A DNA stretch of 14,336 bases, taken from Verrucomicrobiaceae bacterium (GTDB lineage: Bacteria > Verrucomicrobiota > Verrucomicrobiae > Verrucomicrobiales > Akkermansiaceae). A model generated the notes under the pieces. That model was not told the origin of the DNA and did no database searches. It was given only the letters and a program-made list of their open reading frames with translations. The position numbers and the translations under genes are program-made. The stretch lies in assembly GCA_947372405.1 (NCBI GenBank), contig CANBTO010000065.1, positions 1-14,336 of the forward strand. The letters run 5' to 3'. This document shows positions 5,485-13,482 of the stretch, one piece after another (the stretch's first letter is position 1; each line of letters opens with the position of its first letter).

Positions 5485-8022
5485 ATGTCATTATGGTTTG
5501 GATACGAATGGGAGATCGCCGCTTCCGCAATGAATCGGGACGGCGAGGTGGTACCGATACCGGAGGTGTTGGACGGCGTCAGCAGTCTGGTGGTCGAGCA
5601 ACTGAAACACGTTGATGGCGAGCGGAACGGATGTTGGCTGGAATCCGGCGGGCTTTTCTATCGGGATGCATCCGACGGCGGTCAGGCACACAACGAATAT
5701 GCTTCACCGGAGTGCGACCATCCGGACGAACTGCTGCGTCAGTCGAACGCGGCGGACCGGATGATGCTTCATTTGGCCGGGCTTCTGAAGGAGCGCGTCG
5801 GATACGGCAAGGTCATGATTTCAAAATCCAACGTGTCGCACGCGTCGGCGCAGAGTTGGGGGGTGCATGAGAACTACGAGGCGTCCAATCCGGTGCCGAC
5901 GGATCCGATGCTGGCGTGGCTGGCCGCGCGGATCCTTCTAACGGGTTCCGGAGGACTGGATGTGACGTATCCAGGCATCCGGTTTTCCCTTTCTCCGCGC
6001 GCCCACTTTTTCGAAGTGCCCGTGAGCCACAACACCCAGTGCGGTCGCGGACTTCACAACGTGGGCAAGGCCTGTCCGTATGGGAAGAGACATCGGGTGC
6101 ATGTGATATCCGGCGATGGAAACCGGGCGGATCTCTCCAACTGGCTCAAGTTCGGATGCACCGCATTGGTCGTCCGCATGCTCGATGCCGGCAAGTTGCC
6201 GGAGATCGGCTTGGTGGACCCCGTGCGGGCGATCAAGACCTTCGCGCTGGATGTGAATCTCGATGCAAAGGTGGAGTGTAGCGACGGTAGTGAGGCGGGA
6301 ATCATGAAAATCCAGCGATGGTTTCTTGAATCCGCGGCGGCCGCGACCGGCTTGTTTCCCGACTGGGCACCGCGAGTGATCGACGAGTGGGGAAGGGTAT
6401 TGGATCGCTTCGAGAGCGGTGGTGGATGGGTTTCCCTAACAGACCAACTCGATTGGCCGGCCAAGCGGGCATTGTTCGAGCGTGTGGTGGAGCGCTCCGG
6501 ATGGACCTGGGAGCGGATCGGTGAGGTCAACGCACGAATCGACGATGTTTATCTGAAGCTGGGAGATCTCTCGCCGACTGATTTCGTGGGACACATCGAC
6601 TCGCAGAACCCATTTTCGGAAATGGTTCTGCGACTTGTCGGCGACGAAATGGACAACCGGCTTTTCGAGGAATTCCGCGAGCTCAGACAACAACTCTCGG
6701 TGGTGGATGCCCGCTACATGGAACTCGGCGAGGATTCGCTCCATGACCGGATCTGCCGGCCGTTGAACGGCAACAGCCCGTTCGCGATTCAGCTTCCTGA
6801 GAATCCACTGGATCTTCCCGCACCGCCAACCGGACGTGCCGGGGTGAGAGCCGGACTTGTCAGTAAACTCGGCTGGAAGAGCCACCGAAACCCGTCGAAT
6901 CCGGAAGGCACCTTCGCGACATGGACGAAATTCGTCGCCGATGGAAAGGAACTGGCCATGCCGGATGTGGATGGAGTGCCGGACCTCGATTGGAAACCCG
7001 TCGATGGCAATCACACGTCCTCCCGTCGCGGCCGGGATGTGTCGGCTGCCGCGCCGGTTTTTTTTGAGTCTGTTAGAGCGGCCGTTGGCAGGGCCAATGC
7101 GGCGGTGGATGCCGGCGAATATGAGGCGGGTTTCGCCGCTTTGCAGGGAGTCCGGCATCTTGTTGACTCTCAGGAGATCCACCCGGGATTGGCTTCGCAC
7201 TACTGGCAGTTCATGGTGCGGGTGCAAGCCCGCCGCCAGCGCGAAGACGAACTAACGGAAGCGGTCGGGAAGCTTGAGGCCGCGGAATTCGACCACATGG
7301 AATTCCTCTGGGACTCCTGCAACGCTCATTGCCACATCGGGCTGGCTGGACATCCGGCGGTTCGTGGCCTTTGTGAAAAAGTGTCCCGGGAACTGGAATC
7401 ATGGCTGTTTCCAAGGACTTCGGGTATCGCCTGTTGGAAATACCACGTGGCGCGGTGGCATAACCGGAACTGCCGCGGGGCCGAAGCCCTCGGTCTTCTG
7501 GAACCCACCCTGGTCACTGGCGCATTCGAAGTTACGACCCAGAGCGTCCAGGTCGGCATTCTTTCGCAACTCGGAGACGCCCGCCGCATGATCGGCGATC
7601 TGGATGGTGCCGAGCGGCTTTTCACGGAAGCTGAAACGATCTGTCGCGGCAGCGAGCTTAGTGCCAACCTCTGGGACCTGGTGATGACCGGCCGTGCCAG
7701 ACTGCTCCTGGCTCAAGGGAGACGCGAGGAATCCTACAAACTCCTGGCAGAGGAAATCATGCCCGCCCAGCGCCGCCTCGGCATGCCCGGCTGGCTACGG
7801 AGCAAGATCCTGATGGAGAGAATCTCAACGGAACACGGCAACCGGCTCCGGAGGCACAGGACAAGAAAATCCCTCGCTCTCGACGTCAGCCATTTCAGTG
7901 GCTATGCAAGATGCCCGTTGATGACCCGCGTCCTCGACCATTGGAACGAATGGTGCGAGGGTGGGCCGGATCCCGAGCCGCCCGTTGATGCTGAATTCAA
8001 TGATGATTTATGGGGAGTGTGA
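5485..8022 (+). CDS. Dop/PafA (PafA2) family protein: Pup ligase/deamidase-like, with C-terminal helical-repeat extension
   Basis: Residues 1-430 of 845 align by eye with Dop and PafA, glutamine-synthetase-fold enzymes that deamidate, attach or remove Pup. Visible: N-terminal metal-site segment FGYEWEI (5-11); FYRDA with D61 at the catalytic aspartate position; HNEYASPEC (69-77); SWGVHENYEAS (124-134); LLTGSG (151-156); VHVISGDGNRADLSNWLKFG (205-224) with CTALVVRML; LDWPAK (322-327); and VDARYMELGEDSLHDRI (407-423). The NTRDEPH motif that precedes the HVI-GD segment in Dop and PafA is replaced by HNVGKACPYG (191-200), and about 60 extra residues separate LDWPAK from VDARY. Residues 525-785 look like TPR-type helical repeats (QLGDARRMIGDLDGAERLF, GRARLLLAQGRREESYKLL). 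No Pup or proteasome gene is in the window. It is first in an apparent operon with the GlnD-like gene 52 bases on. ATG at 5485 is the first start after an in-frame TAG. The substrate is unknown. Confidence 0.85.
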   Translation: MSLWFGYEWEIAASAMNRDGEVVPIPEVLDGVSSLVVEQLKHVDGERNGCWLESGGLFYRDASDGGQAHNEYASPECDHPDELLRQSNAADRMMLHLAGLLKERVGYGKVMISKSNVSHASAQSWGVHENYEASNPVPTDPMLAWLAARILLTGSGGLDVTYPGIRFSLSPRAHFFEVPVSHNTQCGRGLHNVGKACPYGKRHRVHVISGDGNRADLSNWLKFGCTALVVRMLDAGKLPEIGLVDPVRAIKTFALDVNLDAKVECSDGSEAGIMKIQRWFLESAAAATGLFPDWAPRVIDEWGRVLDRFESGGGWVSLTDQLDWPAKRALFERVVERSGWTWERIGEVNARIDDVYLKLGDLSPTDFVGHIDSQNPFSEMVLRLVGDEMDNRLFEEFRELRQQLSVVDARYMELGEDSLHDRICRPLNGNSPFAIQLPENPLDLPAPPTGRAGVRAGLVSKLGWKSHRNPSNPEGTFATWTKFVADGKELAMPDVDGVPDLDWKPVDGNHTSSRRGRDVSAAAPVFFESVRAAVGRANAAVDAGEYEAGFAALQGVRHLVDSQEIHPGLASHYWQFMVRVQARRQREDELTEAVGKLEAAEFDHMEFLWDSCNAHCHIGLAGHPAVRGLCEKVSRELESWLFPRTSGIACWKYHVARWHNRNCRGAEALGLLEPTLVTGAFEVTTQSVQVGILSQLGDARRMIGDLDGAERLFTEAETICRGSELSANLWDLVMTGRARLLLAQGRREESYKLLAEEIMPAQRRLGMPGWLRSKILMERISTEHGNRLRRHRTRKSLALDVSHFSGYARCPLMTRVLDHWNEWCEGGPDPEPPVDAEFNDDLWGV

Positions 8023-8074
8023 CTTCCCCGAATCGCCCGAAAACCCCGCCATCCCTTTCATTCCGTTACAACCC

Positions 8075-10690
8075 ATGAATCTCGAATCCCATATCAAGGA
8101 GCTGGTCCGCATTGTCGGGACATTGTCTGCGTATCGGCAGTTGATCGCGGAAAACGACGCGTTGATCCGCTCTCCGGAGTTGAATGACGGCAGGGCGATC
8201 ACCACGGCTCGCACGGCGATTTACAGGACACTCGTAGCGTTGTGGGCCGCAGAGCAGGTGCATGAGTACGGGTATGAGGTGCCTTTCGCGGTGGTGGCGC
8301 TCGGCGGCACTGGCCGTGGCGAGGTCACGCCATGCTCGGACCTGGATTTCGCGTTTCTGTTTGAGGGAGCCATCGAGGGCAATGACTTCCTTTTGGAACT
8401 GCAACGTCAGATCCTTCACACGGACGAGTTTCTTGAGAGACACGGGTTTACGTTCGCCCCGTTTCCATTTGGCATCGATGACATCCCGGAACTCGCGGAC
8501 AAGCAGCTGAACTCGTTTCTGGACATGGAGGCGGTGTTCGATCCCTCCGGTCTAACGGAACGCTTCAGGCGGAAAATCCGCGACAGCTACGATCCCTTCG
8601 AACACTTCCTGCACGTCCGTGGCTTTTGGCAGTCCCAATGGGAACAGGCCGGCGAGGCGAGCGAACGGCTTGATCGCTTCGATATCAAGAATGACGGGCT
8701 GCGGCTGTTCCTCGGCGGTATCTGGACATTGGCGGGCAAGGATTTCCGGCACAGCCGCGAGATCTATCAGGAGCTGGAGGACCCTCGCGATCTGGAGGCA
8801 TACGAGTTCCTGTTGCGCATCCGGTGTTGGATCCACCTCCGGCGGCAGTCCGGTGGGCAGCCCGATGCCTTCGGCAATCATCCGGAAGACGTGATGGGCT
8901 TTCAGGACTTCATTTCATTCGGTGACATGCTCGGCCCCGAGGCGGATGAGCGGGAGCGCTTCGAGTTCGACAACATGGTGCGGACCCGCCTGCTCTCGGC
9001 GCGCCGCCGTCTGGCCAGCTTCTCGCGCGGAGTCATTGAGCGGGAGCTGCATGTCGGCCGCCGCATCGCGCCGGGCCATCCCATCGTCTTCGGCACCAGC
9101 GGACTTCATCACATAGGTCTGGATGCCACCGCCACTCCGCACGAACGCAGCCGCGCGGCGCTCTTGCTTCTGTTAGCTTCACAGCATTATGGCGTGCCGG
9201 TGGCTCCGTCTGAAATGCACGGCACCTTCCGCGGGGCGGGCGACTGGTTGGTGCGCGTGCCTGAACTTTCCGGGCTCTTCCAGGAGGAACGCGGCAGCCT
9301 GGCCGACTCCTTCGAGTTTCTCTCGTGCCTGGATGGTGCCATGGAGCGCTTGTTTCCCGGCTACGGGCGCTTCGAGACGAGCCTGGACGAACGCGTGATG
9401 GCGGAAGGCTGCTCGATGCGCGGGGTGCTGGAACGTGAGAAAATGCGGGCCCTCGAGGATTTCCTGAACACCGGCGCGGAACGTATGAAAAACGCCGTCT
9501 CCTCCACCAGTCTAACAACGGATGAGGAGCTGGCCAAGGTTTCCCTGGTGACCACCGTGCTGGACAGCGACCATCTAACAGCAGTCAAGCTGGCGCTGAA
9601 AACCAAGCGGCTTCCCGTCACACCCGGCGATGAAGCGGCGCGCAACGACATCAGCCGCAAGTGGACCGAGCGATTCGCTTCCGGTCTCTCCGGCATTCCG
9701 CTGGCCGACTATTTTTCAGGCTGGGAGGAATCCTGCGGTTTCTCCAGAACCACACTTGAGGTCAGCCGGTTTCTGATCGCCAACCGGCGTGCTTTCAAAG
9801 ACCACGCCCGCACCGGGATCAATTCTCCGGAAGTGGTGGAGGCTTTCGCCAGCCTCTGCGGAGACGAGCAACGGCTGCGCGCGCTGTTTGTCTTCACCTG
9901 CGCGGACCGCATCCGGTGGGAATCGGAGCGGAGCGATCCGGTCCGCTGGTTCAATACCAGAGAACTCTACACCAAGGCACTCGCATCCTTCCGCCCGCCA
10001 AGTCCCGGCGATCCCGCACAGATGTTGCTGGACGCGGGTTTCGGCGAGCAGGAAACCGCGGTGCTGCGAGACTTCGGTCACGATTTTTTCAGTGGTGTGT
10101 ATCGCAGGCATGCCGTGCGTTTCGGCTCCCACTTGCTGCGCATCGTCGATGAAGGAGACGCCGCCGGTTCGAAGGTGGCGGTCGTGCGCGATGGCACATC
10201 GACCATGCTCGGCGTCGCCGCGCGGGATTGGCCCGGGCTGGCCGCCTGCATCAGCGGCGCATTGTGGCAGCAGGGGATCGAGCTGCGCCAGGCTCACCTC
10301 TTCTCCGCCAACCATCACGGACTCGCGCTCGACTTCTTCCACCTCCACACCGATGGCAAGGCGCTCCCTCCGGATCTAACCAGAAGTGTCGAGCAGGCGA
10401 TCTTCAATCAGCTCCACATCGCTCCGTCCGACGAAGCATCGCTCCCGGAAATCGACGGCAAGTTCTCTCTATCGGAAATCCGCCCCGGCGAGTGTTGCCT
10501 GCGTTTCGAAAGCGAAAGCGACACCCCCGGCACCGTCTATGCCATGTGCCATCGGGTCTTCCACCGCCTGCGTGGCGATATCCACGGCCTCACCGCGCAC
10601 AGCACCCGCAGTGGCAACCAGATTTCCATCTATCTGAAGCTCCCGCCCGATCTTCCGTTTGACGAGGCACTCCGGATTGTGGAAGGCTGA
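8075..10690 (+). CDS. GlnD-like protein: nucleotidyltransferase + degenerate HD-like region + ACT domains
   Basis: An 871-residue protein with the layout of GlnD, the PII uridylyltransferase/uridylyl-removing enzyme. Residues 77-97 hold the nucleotidyltransferase signature, GGTGRGE (77-83) and then SDLDFAFLF (88-96), with D89 and D91 as metal ligands. Two ACT-like modules close the protein (about 699-765 with VAARDWPGLAACISGALWQQ, and 805-865). The middle (about 470-640) occupies the place of the HD phosphohydrolase domain and keeps fragments such as LFVFTCADRIRW, but I cannot find a clear HD pair, so hydrolase activity may be lost. I start at ATG 8075 because the protein reads well from MNLESHIKEL and this leaves a 52-base gap; an in-frame ATG at 7961 would overlap the upstream gene by 62 bases with unlikely sequence. 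No Shine-Dalgarno site is seen. No PII (glnB), amtB or glnA gene is nearby, so its partner may be something other than PII, possibly the adjacent Dop/PafA-like enzyme. Confidence 0.8.
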   Translation: MNLESHIKELVRIVGTLSAYRQLIAENDALIRSPELNDGRAITTARTAIYRTLVALWAAEQVHEYGYEVPFAVVALGGTGRGEVTPCSDLDFAFLFEGAIEGNDFLLELQRQILHTDEFLERHGFTFAPFPFGIDDIPELADKQLNSFLDMEAVFDPSGLTERFRRKIRDSYDPFEHFLHVRGFWQSQWEQAGEASERLDRFDIKNDGLRLFLGGIWTLAGKDFRHSREIYQELEDPRDLEAYEFLLRIRCWIHLRRQSGGQPDAFGNHPEDVMGFQDFISFGDMLGPEADERERFEFDNMVRTRLLSARRRLASFSRGVIERELHVGRRIAPGHPIVFGTSGLHHIGLDATATPHERSRAALLLLLASQHYGVPVAPSEMHGTFRGAGDWLVRVPELSGLFQEERGSLADSFEFLSCLDGAMERLFPGYGRFETSLDERVMAEGCSMRGVLEREKMRALEDFLNTGAERMKNAVSSTSLTTDEELAKVSLVTTVLDSDHLTAVKLALKTKRLPVTPGDEAARNDISRKWTERFASGLSGIPLADYFSGWEESCGFSRTTLEVSRFLIANRRAFKDHARTGINSPEVVEAFASLCGDEQRLRALFVFTCADRIRWESERSDPVRWFNTRELYTKALASFRPPSPGDPAQMLLDAGFGEQETAVLRDFGHDFFSGVYRRHAVRFGSHLLRIVDEGDAAGSKVAVVRDGTSTMLGVAARDWPGLAACISGALWQQGIELRQAHLFSANHHGLALDFFHLHTDGKALPPDLTRSVEQAIFNQLHIAPSDEASLPEIDGKFSLSEIRPGECCLRFESESDTPGTVYAMCHRVFHRLRGDIHGLTAHSTRSGNQISIYLKLPPDLPFDEALRIVEG

Positions 10691-10703
10691 ACCTCTTACC
10701 CCT

Positions 10704-11789
10704 ATGAAAACCGCACATCTGTATCTAACATGCGCCGCGTGGATCAGCTTCACAGCATTGCTCGCGGCGAATCCGCCACGCATCTCCCTCACCTCTGTGC
10801 CGGCGATGGGCTCCAATGCCAATCTCTCCGGTAGCGTGAGCCATGTAATACCTGCGAACTACCGGGTTGCCGTTTATATCTATGTGCAGGGTTGGTGGGA
10901 CAAGCCAACCGATGCCGCACCGCTCACGAACATCAAGACCAACAATACATGGACCTGCGACATCACCACCGGTGGCGCGGATGCCTATGCCACAAAAATC
11001 GCCGCGTTCCTTGTGCCGAAGGGCTATACGCCACCGCTCGCTCACGGCCTGGCGGTGCTGCCAGCGGAGTTGGAAACGAAATCCGTCGCGAGCGTCATCA
11101 CCGACCGTGCCAGCGCGAATGCGTTCCACTGGTGCGGCTATGACTGGGACGTGAAAGACTCCGGCGGCTTCCTTTTCGGACCGGGACCGAATCGTTTCTC
11201 GGACAGCGCGGAAAACGTGTGGGTGGATGCGAACGGGAAGCTGCACCTGCGAATCACCCGGCGCAACGGCCAGTGGCTTTGTCCGGAAATCGTTTCGCTT
11301 CGTGCCTTCGGCTACGGCACCTATCGCTTCTTCCTCGATTCAATGGTGGATTCACTCGATCCCAACATGGTGCTCGGACTGTTCACCTATGACGACGATC
11401 CCACCACCACCGGCGGTCATCGTGAGATCGATGTCGAAATCTCGCGCTGGGGCAACGCCAAGGATCGGACGAATGCGCAGTATGTCGTACAGCCCTACAA
11501 CATCTCCGGCAACCTCACCCGCTGGACCCTGCCCGCCACTGCTCCCACCACCCACAGTTTCACCTGGTCGCCAGAAAGAGTGCACTTTGTCAGCCACAAG
11601 GGAGCGTTCGGCCTGCCATCGACATCCCTGCCGAAAATCGCGAGTTGGAACAACACCAGCACCAGCTTGCCAGTGCCCGGCGACGAACATGTGAGGATGA
11701 ATTTTTGGCTCTATAACGGCGCGGCTCCCACCAATGGACAGGAGGCCGAGGTCGTCATCAGCCGCTTCGCCTTCATTCCCTTGAAATAG
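10704..11789 (+). CDS. Secreted GH16-family glycoside hydrolase
   Basis: A 361-residue exported enzyme. Residues 1-22 form a signal peptide (hydrophobic LTCAAWISFTALLA, cleavage near ALLAA). Residues about 26-130 look like a beta-sandwich accessory domain. From about 140 a GH16-type catalytic domain follows, with FGYGTYRFFLD (202-212) and the active-site motif HREIDVEISRWG (239-250), in which E241, D243 and E245 match the GH16 E-x-D-x-E pattern. GH16 enzymes cleave beta-1,3/1,4-glucans, galactans and similar polysaccharides; the substrate is undetermined. I prefer ATG 10704, which puts the signal peptide at the N-terminus, 13 bases after the GlnD-like gene; an in-frame start at 10659 would overlap that gene. 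It may be co-transcribed, though its role looks unrelated. The frame continues in register past the TAG at 11787-11789. Confidence 0.85.
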   Translation: MKTAHLYLTCAAWISFTALLAANPPRISLTSVPAMGSNANLSGSVSHVIPANYRVAVYIYVQGWWDKPTDAAPLTNIKTNNTWTCDITTGGADAYATKIAAFLVPKGYTPPLAHGLAVLPAELETKSVASVITDRASANAFHWCGYDWDVKDSGGFLFGPGPNRFSDSAENVWVDANGKLHLRITRRNGQWLCPEIVSLRAFGYGTYRFFLDSMVDSLDPNMVLGLFTYDDDPTTTGGHREIDVEISRWGNAKDRTNAQYVVQPYNISGNLTRWTLPATAPTTHSFTWSPERVHFVSHKGAFGLPSTSLPKIASWNNTSTSLPVPGDEHVRMNFWLYNGAAPTNGQEAEVVISRFAFIPLK

Positions 11790-12017
11790 GCAGCGCCACT
11801 CGTGCGTTCGTCGTCGCTCGAACACACCGGCAACATTGATCTTTTGCTTTTCGGAGATCCACAGGTTTGGTCGCGGTTGGATCAGTCCGACGATCTCAAA
11901 CAGTGGATTCCGATCACACCGCCACTCGCGCGAGATCAGGACTTCGAGTTGACAGACACGGGCGCGAAACTGGCGATCAGGAGATTCTATCGGGCGACAG
12001 CAGCGGCATGGCAGTGA
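11790..12017 (+). pseudogene. C-terminal module of the GH16 protein, separated by an in-frame TAG
   Basis: Directly after the TAG at 11787-11789 the same frame stays open for 75 codons to TGA at 12015-12017. It reads like protein: GNIDLLLFGDPQVWSRLDQS, then DDLKQWIPI and ending RRFYRATAAAWQ. The pattern S-D-D-L-x-x-W followed by R-F-Y-R is one I associate with C-terminal modules of secreted Verrucomicrobiota proteins. This suggests the parent enzyme carried the module and lost it by one nonsense change, or that TAG is read through. Without a start of its own it is probably not translated separately; GTG at 11802 is in frame but has no ribosome site. Confidence 0.55.
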
Positions 12018-12267
12018 CGGCTGCCTCCAACTTGCCCAGCCTGATGAGGACGAGCACCAGGTGGTTGCTTCCCAAAATTGAAATAGTGGGGGCTTTGAAT
12101 GTGCTCTGCCCCTCTGCGATGCTTGTGCGCAAACCCATTTCGGCGAGTTCTAATTCTACTTGCGATCTAGTTCTGGCTAAGTCTGCGCCATCAGTTTAAC
12201 GCGCCCAAAGACCAATCTGCGAAATGGTGGGCAACACCTGCACGCGGATGCGGCTTGTGTTAGTCAT
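11977..12267 (-). pseudogene. Small gene at the end of the second TIR operon, interrupted by in-frame TAA
   Basis: ATG at 12267 overlaps the stop of the membrane-protein gene by eight bases (ATGACTAA). The frame gives 23 codons (SRIRVQVLPTISQIGLWAR follows MTNT), meets TAA at 12198-12196, then continues in register for 72 codons to TGA at 11979-11977, including ELAEMGLRTSIAEGQ and APTISILGSNHLVLVLIRLG. Both parts have protein-like composition and there is no frame change, so a 95-residue gene with a nonsense codon is the simplest reading. An internal ATG at 12138 could give a 53-residue product. The end overlaps the convergent GH16 tail by 41 bases. I do not recognise the family. This covers the 242-base gap 12018-12259, where I see nothing else. 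Confidence 0.4.
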
Positions 12268-13480
12268 GATGGACGTGATTGGCAAAACCGAATTGGGGAC
12301 AGTATTTGGCGGCCGTCGGATTCCAAATATCGGGATAGCTATCCGCGACCAGTTTGAGTCTCTGGAGAGCTTCCAGTGTGGCGGCAAGGTGAGCCACTAC
12401 ATCGGCGTGACTCCAATCGGTATTTGAAGTCCATCGGTTAAGGAAAGTGGAAAGAAATTCGATGTCAGCGTTTGCTCCAGCAATAGCGCCAAGCAGGCCT
12501 TCGCCCTTGCTGCGGCCGAAATTGTCGAGAACCTGAATCAAATCGAGGTAGAAGGGAGTATGACCGTGGTGCTGTGCATAGAGGTTAACGGCCCTTTCCA
12601 GCGGTGACTGTTTCTGGGCGACCATCCTGGCCTCAGCGGAAATGGCTTTATAAGCTATTTGGTAGAACATTCTTTCCCACTGAGGTTTCTGACGCCAAGA
12701 GATGATTTGGGACAGGCCGGCTTTTGAGAGAGACTCGCCCAACGGAAGCCGACTCGAGATGCACCGGAAAAGTGCCCGTTGTTCGGGAGCGAGTCCGTCG
12801 AGTGCGGGAGTTTCGCCAGCATGCATCGAGATCACGAAAGTTTTCGCGAGCAGTGCAGAACTTTTGGAGATGGCTACAACTTCGAAGTCTACCGCATTCG
12901 CACGGTGGCTGCCATCAACAATGATGACGGGAACATCCGAGGCAATGGAAATGACCGAGTCTTGCCAACGATCACCATTAAGCTGGCGAACATTGTTGTA
13001 TTTGAAATTGAGTCCGGATTGTTCGGACAGGGCGGCGATGTCAGGCTCACAAGGAGCCAGCAGAAGAACCGTGCGGTAAGGAAAAGCCTCAATATCCAGA
13101 CGGGAGAACAGGCTTAGACAATTTAGATTTGAGGATCCGAGCAAAAGAATGGAGGCTGGGACGGCATATTCAGAGAGATTAAAGATCAGATAGGAAATGA
13201 AGGCTGCCGCAATCGCGTAAGAGCTTGGTGAATGGCAAAAGAGAAATGCGAGCGGTGAAAGCAACAGAACCATTGCGAAAACGATGACTTTCCAGCCGTC
13301 GTTGCTACTGATTTGAATGCGCAGTTGCCGAAAAATGAGTGGGAAAGCCGCGACAGATCGAACTCGAGCCGCTTGACGACATCGTTTAATGTTCCATAAG
13401 ATAAACCTCCCGGTTCGGAATGCAACCCCAGTGCAACATACGACAAAGATCCACTGCATTGGATGAGATAAGTTTGGCAT
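12260..13480 (-). CDS. Membrane protein with a Rossmann-like cytoplasmic domain, TIR-operon partner
   Basis: A 406-residue protein I cannot assign to a named family. It has strong membrane segments at about 64-82 (VIVFAMVLLLSPLAFLFC) and 88-115 (YAIAAAFISYLIFNL onward to ASILLLG), and a weaker hydrophobic stretch at 8-22. A soluble alpha/beta segment follows (about 120-210): YRTVLLLAPCEPDIAAL (135-151), RWQDSVISIASDVPVIIVDG (171-190) and NAVDFEV with E200. The order of strand, helix with W-x-x-x-V, strand ending in I-I-V-D, then a helix with glutamate resembles TIR-like or STING-type Rossmannoid folds; this is a pattern impression, not an identified domain. The C-terminal part (about 210-406) is helical and of unknown function. 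The gene starts 2 bases after the TIR gene stop, with SD-like GGAGGG inside that gene's end, so the two are surely co-translated. Confidence 0.7.
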   Translation of the reverse strand: MPNLSHPMQWIFVVCCTGVAFRTGRFILWNIKRCRQAARVRSVAAFPLIFRQLRIQISSNDGWKVIVFAMVLLLSPLAFLFCHSPSSYAIAAAFISYLIFNLSEYAVPASILLLGSSNLNCLSLFSRLDIEAFPYRTVLLLAPCEPDIAALSEQSGLNFKYNNVRQLNGDRWQDSVISIASDVPVIIVDGSHRANAVDFEVVAISKSSALLAKTFVISMHAGETPALDGLAPEQRALFRCISSRLPLGESLSKAGLSQIISWRQKPQWERMFYQIAYKAISAEARMVAQKQSPLERAVNLYAQHHGHTPFYLDLIQVLDNFGRSKGEGLLGAIAGANADIEFLSTFLNRWTSNTDWSHADVVAHLAATLEALQRLKLVADSYPDIWNPTAAKYCPQFGFANHVHHD

Positions 13481-13482
13481 TA

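Noticed and set aside
5108..5533. Short plus-strand frames as a Pup-like tag gene, including one ending in Leu-Pro-Gln at 5533
   Set aside because: None is acidic or ends in Gly-Gly-Gln/Glu, and the Gln-ending one overlaps the start of the Dop-like gene and is arginine-rich.
6436..7227. Minus-strand open frame inside the Dop/PafA-like gene (263 codons)
   Set aside because: The plus strand holds the conserved enzyme; long antisense frames are common in GC-rich genes.
7961..8074. Upstream start for the GlnD-like gene at 7961
   Set aside because: It would overlap the preceding gene by 62 bases and add an unlikely N-terminus; ATG 8075 fits better.
11352..11825. Minus-strand open frame opposite the GH16 gene
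   Set aside because: The plus frame has the GH16 catalytic motif and a continuous C-terminal module; the minus frame is a shadow.
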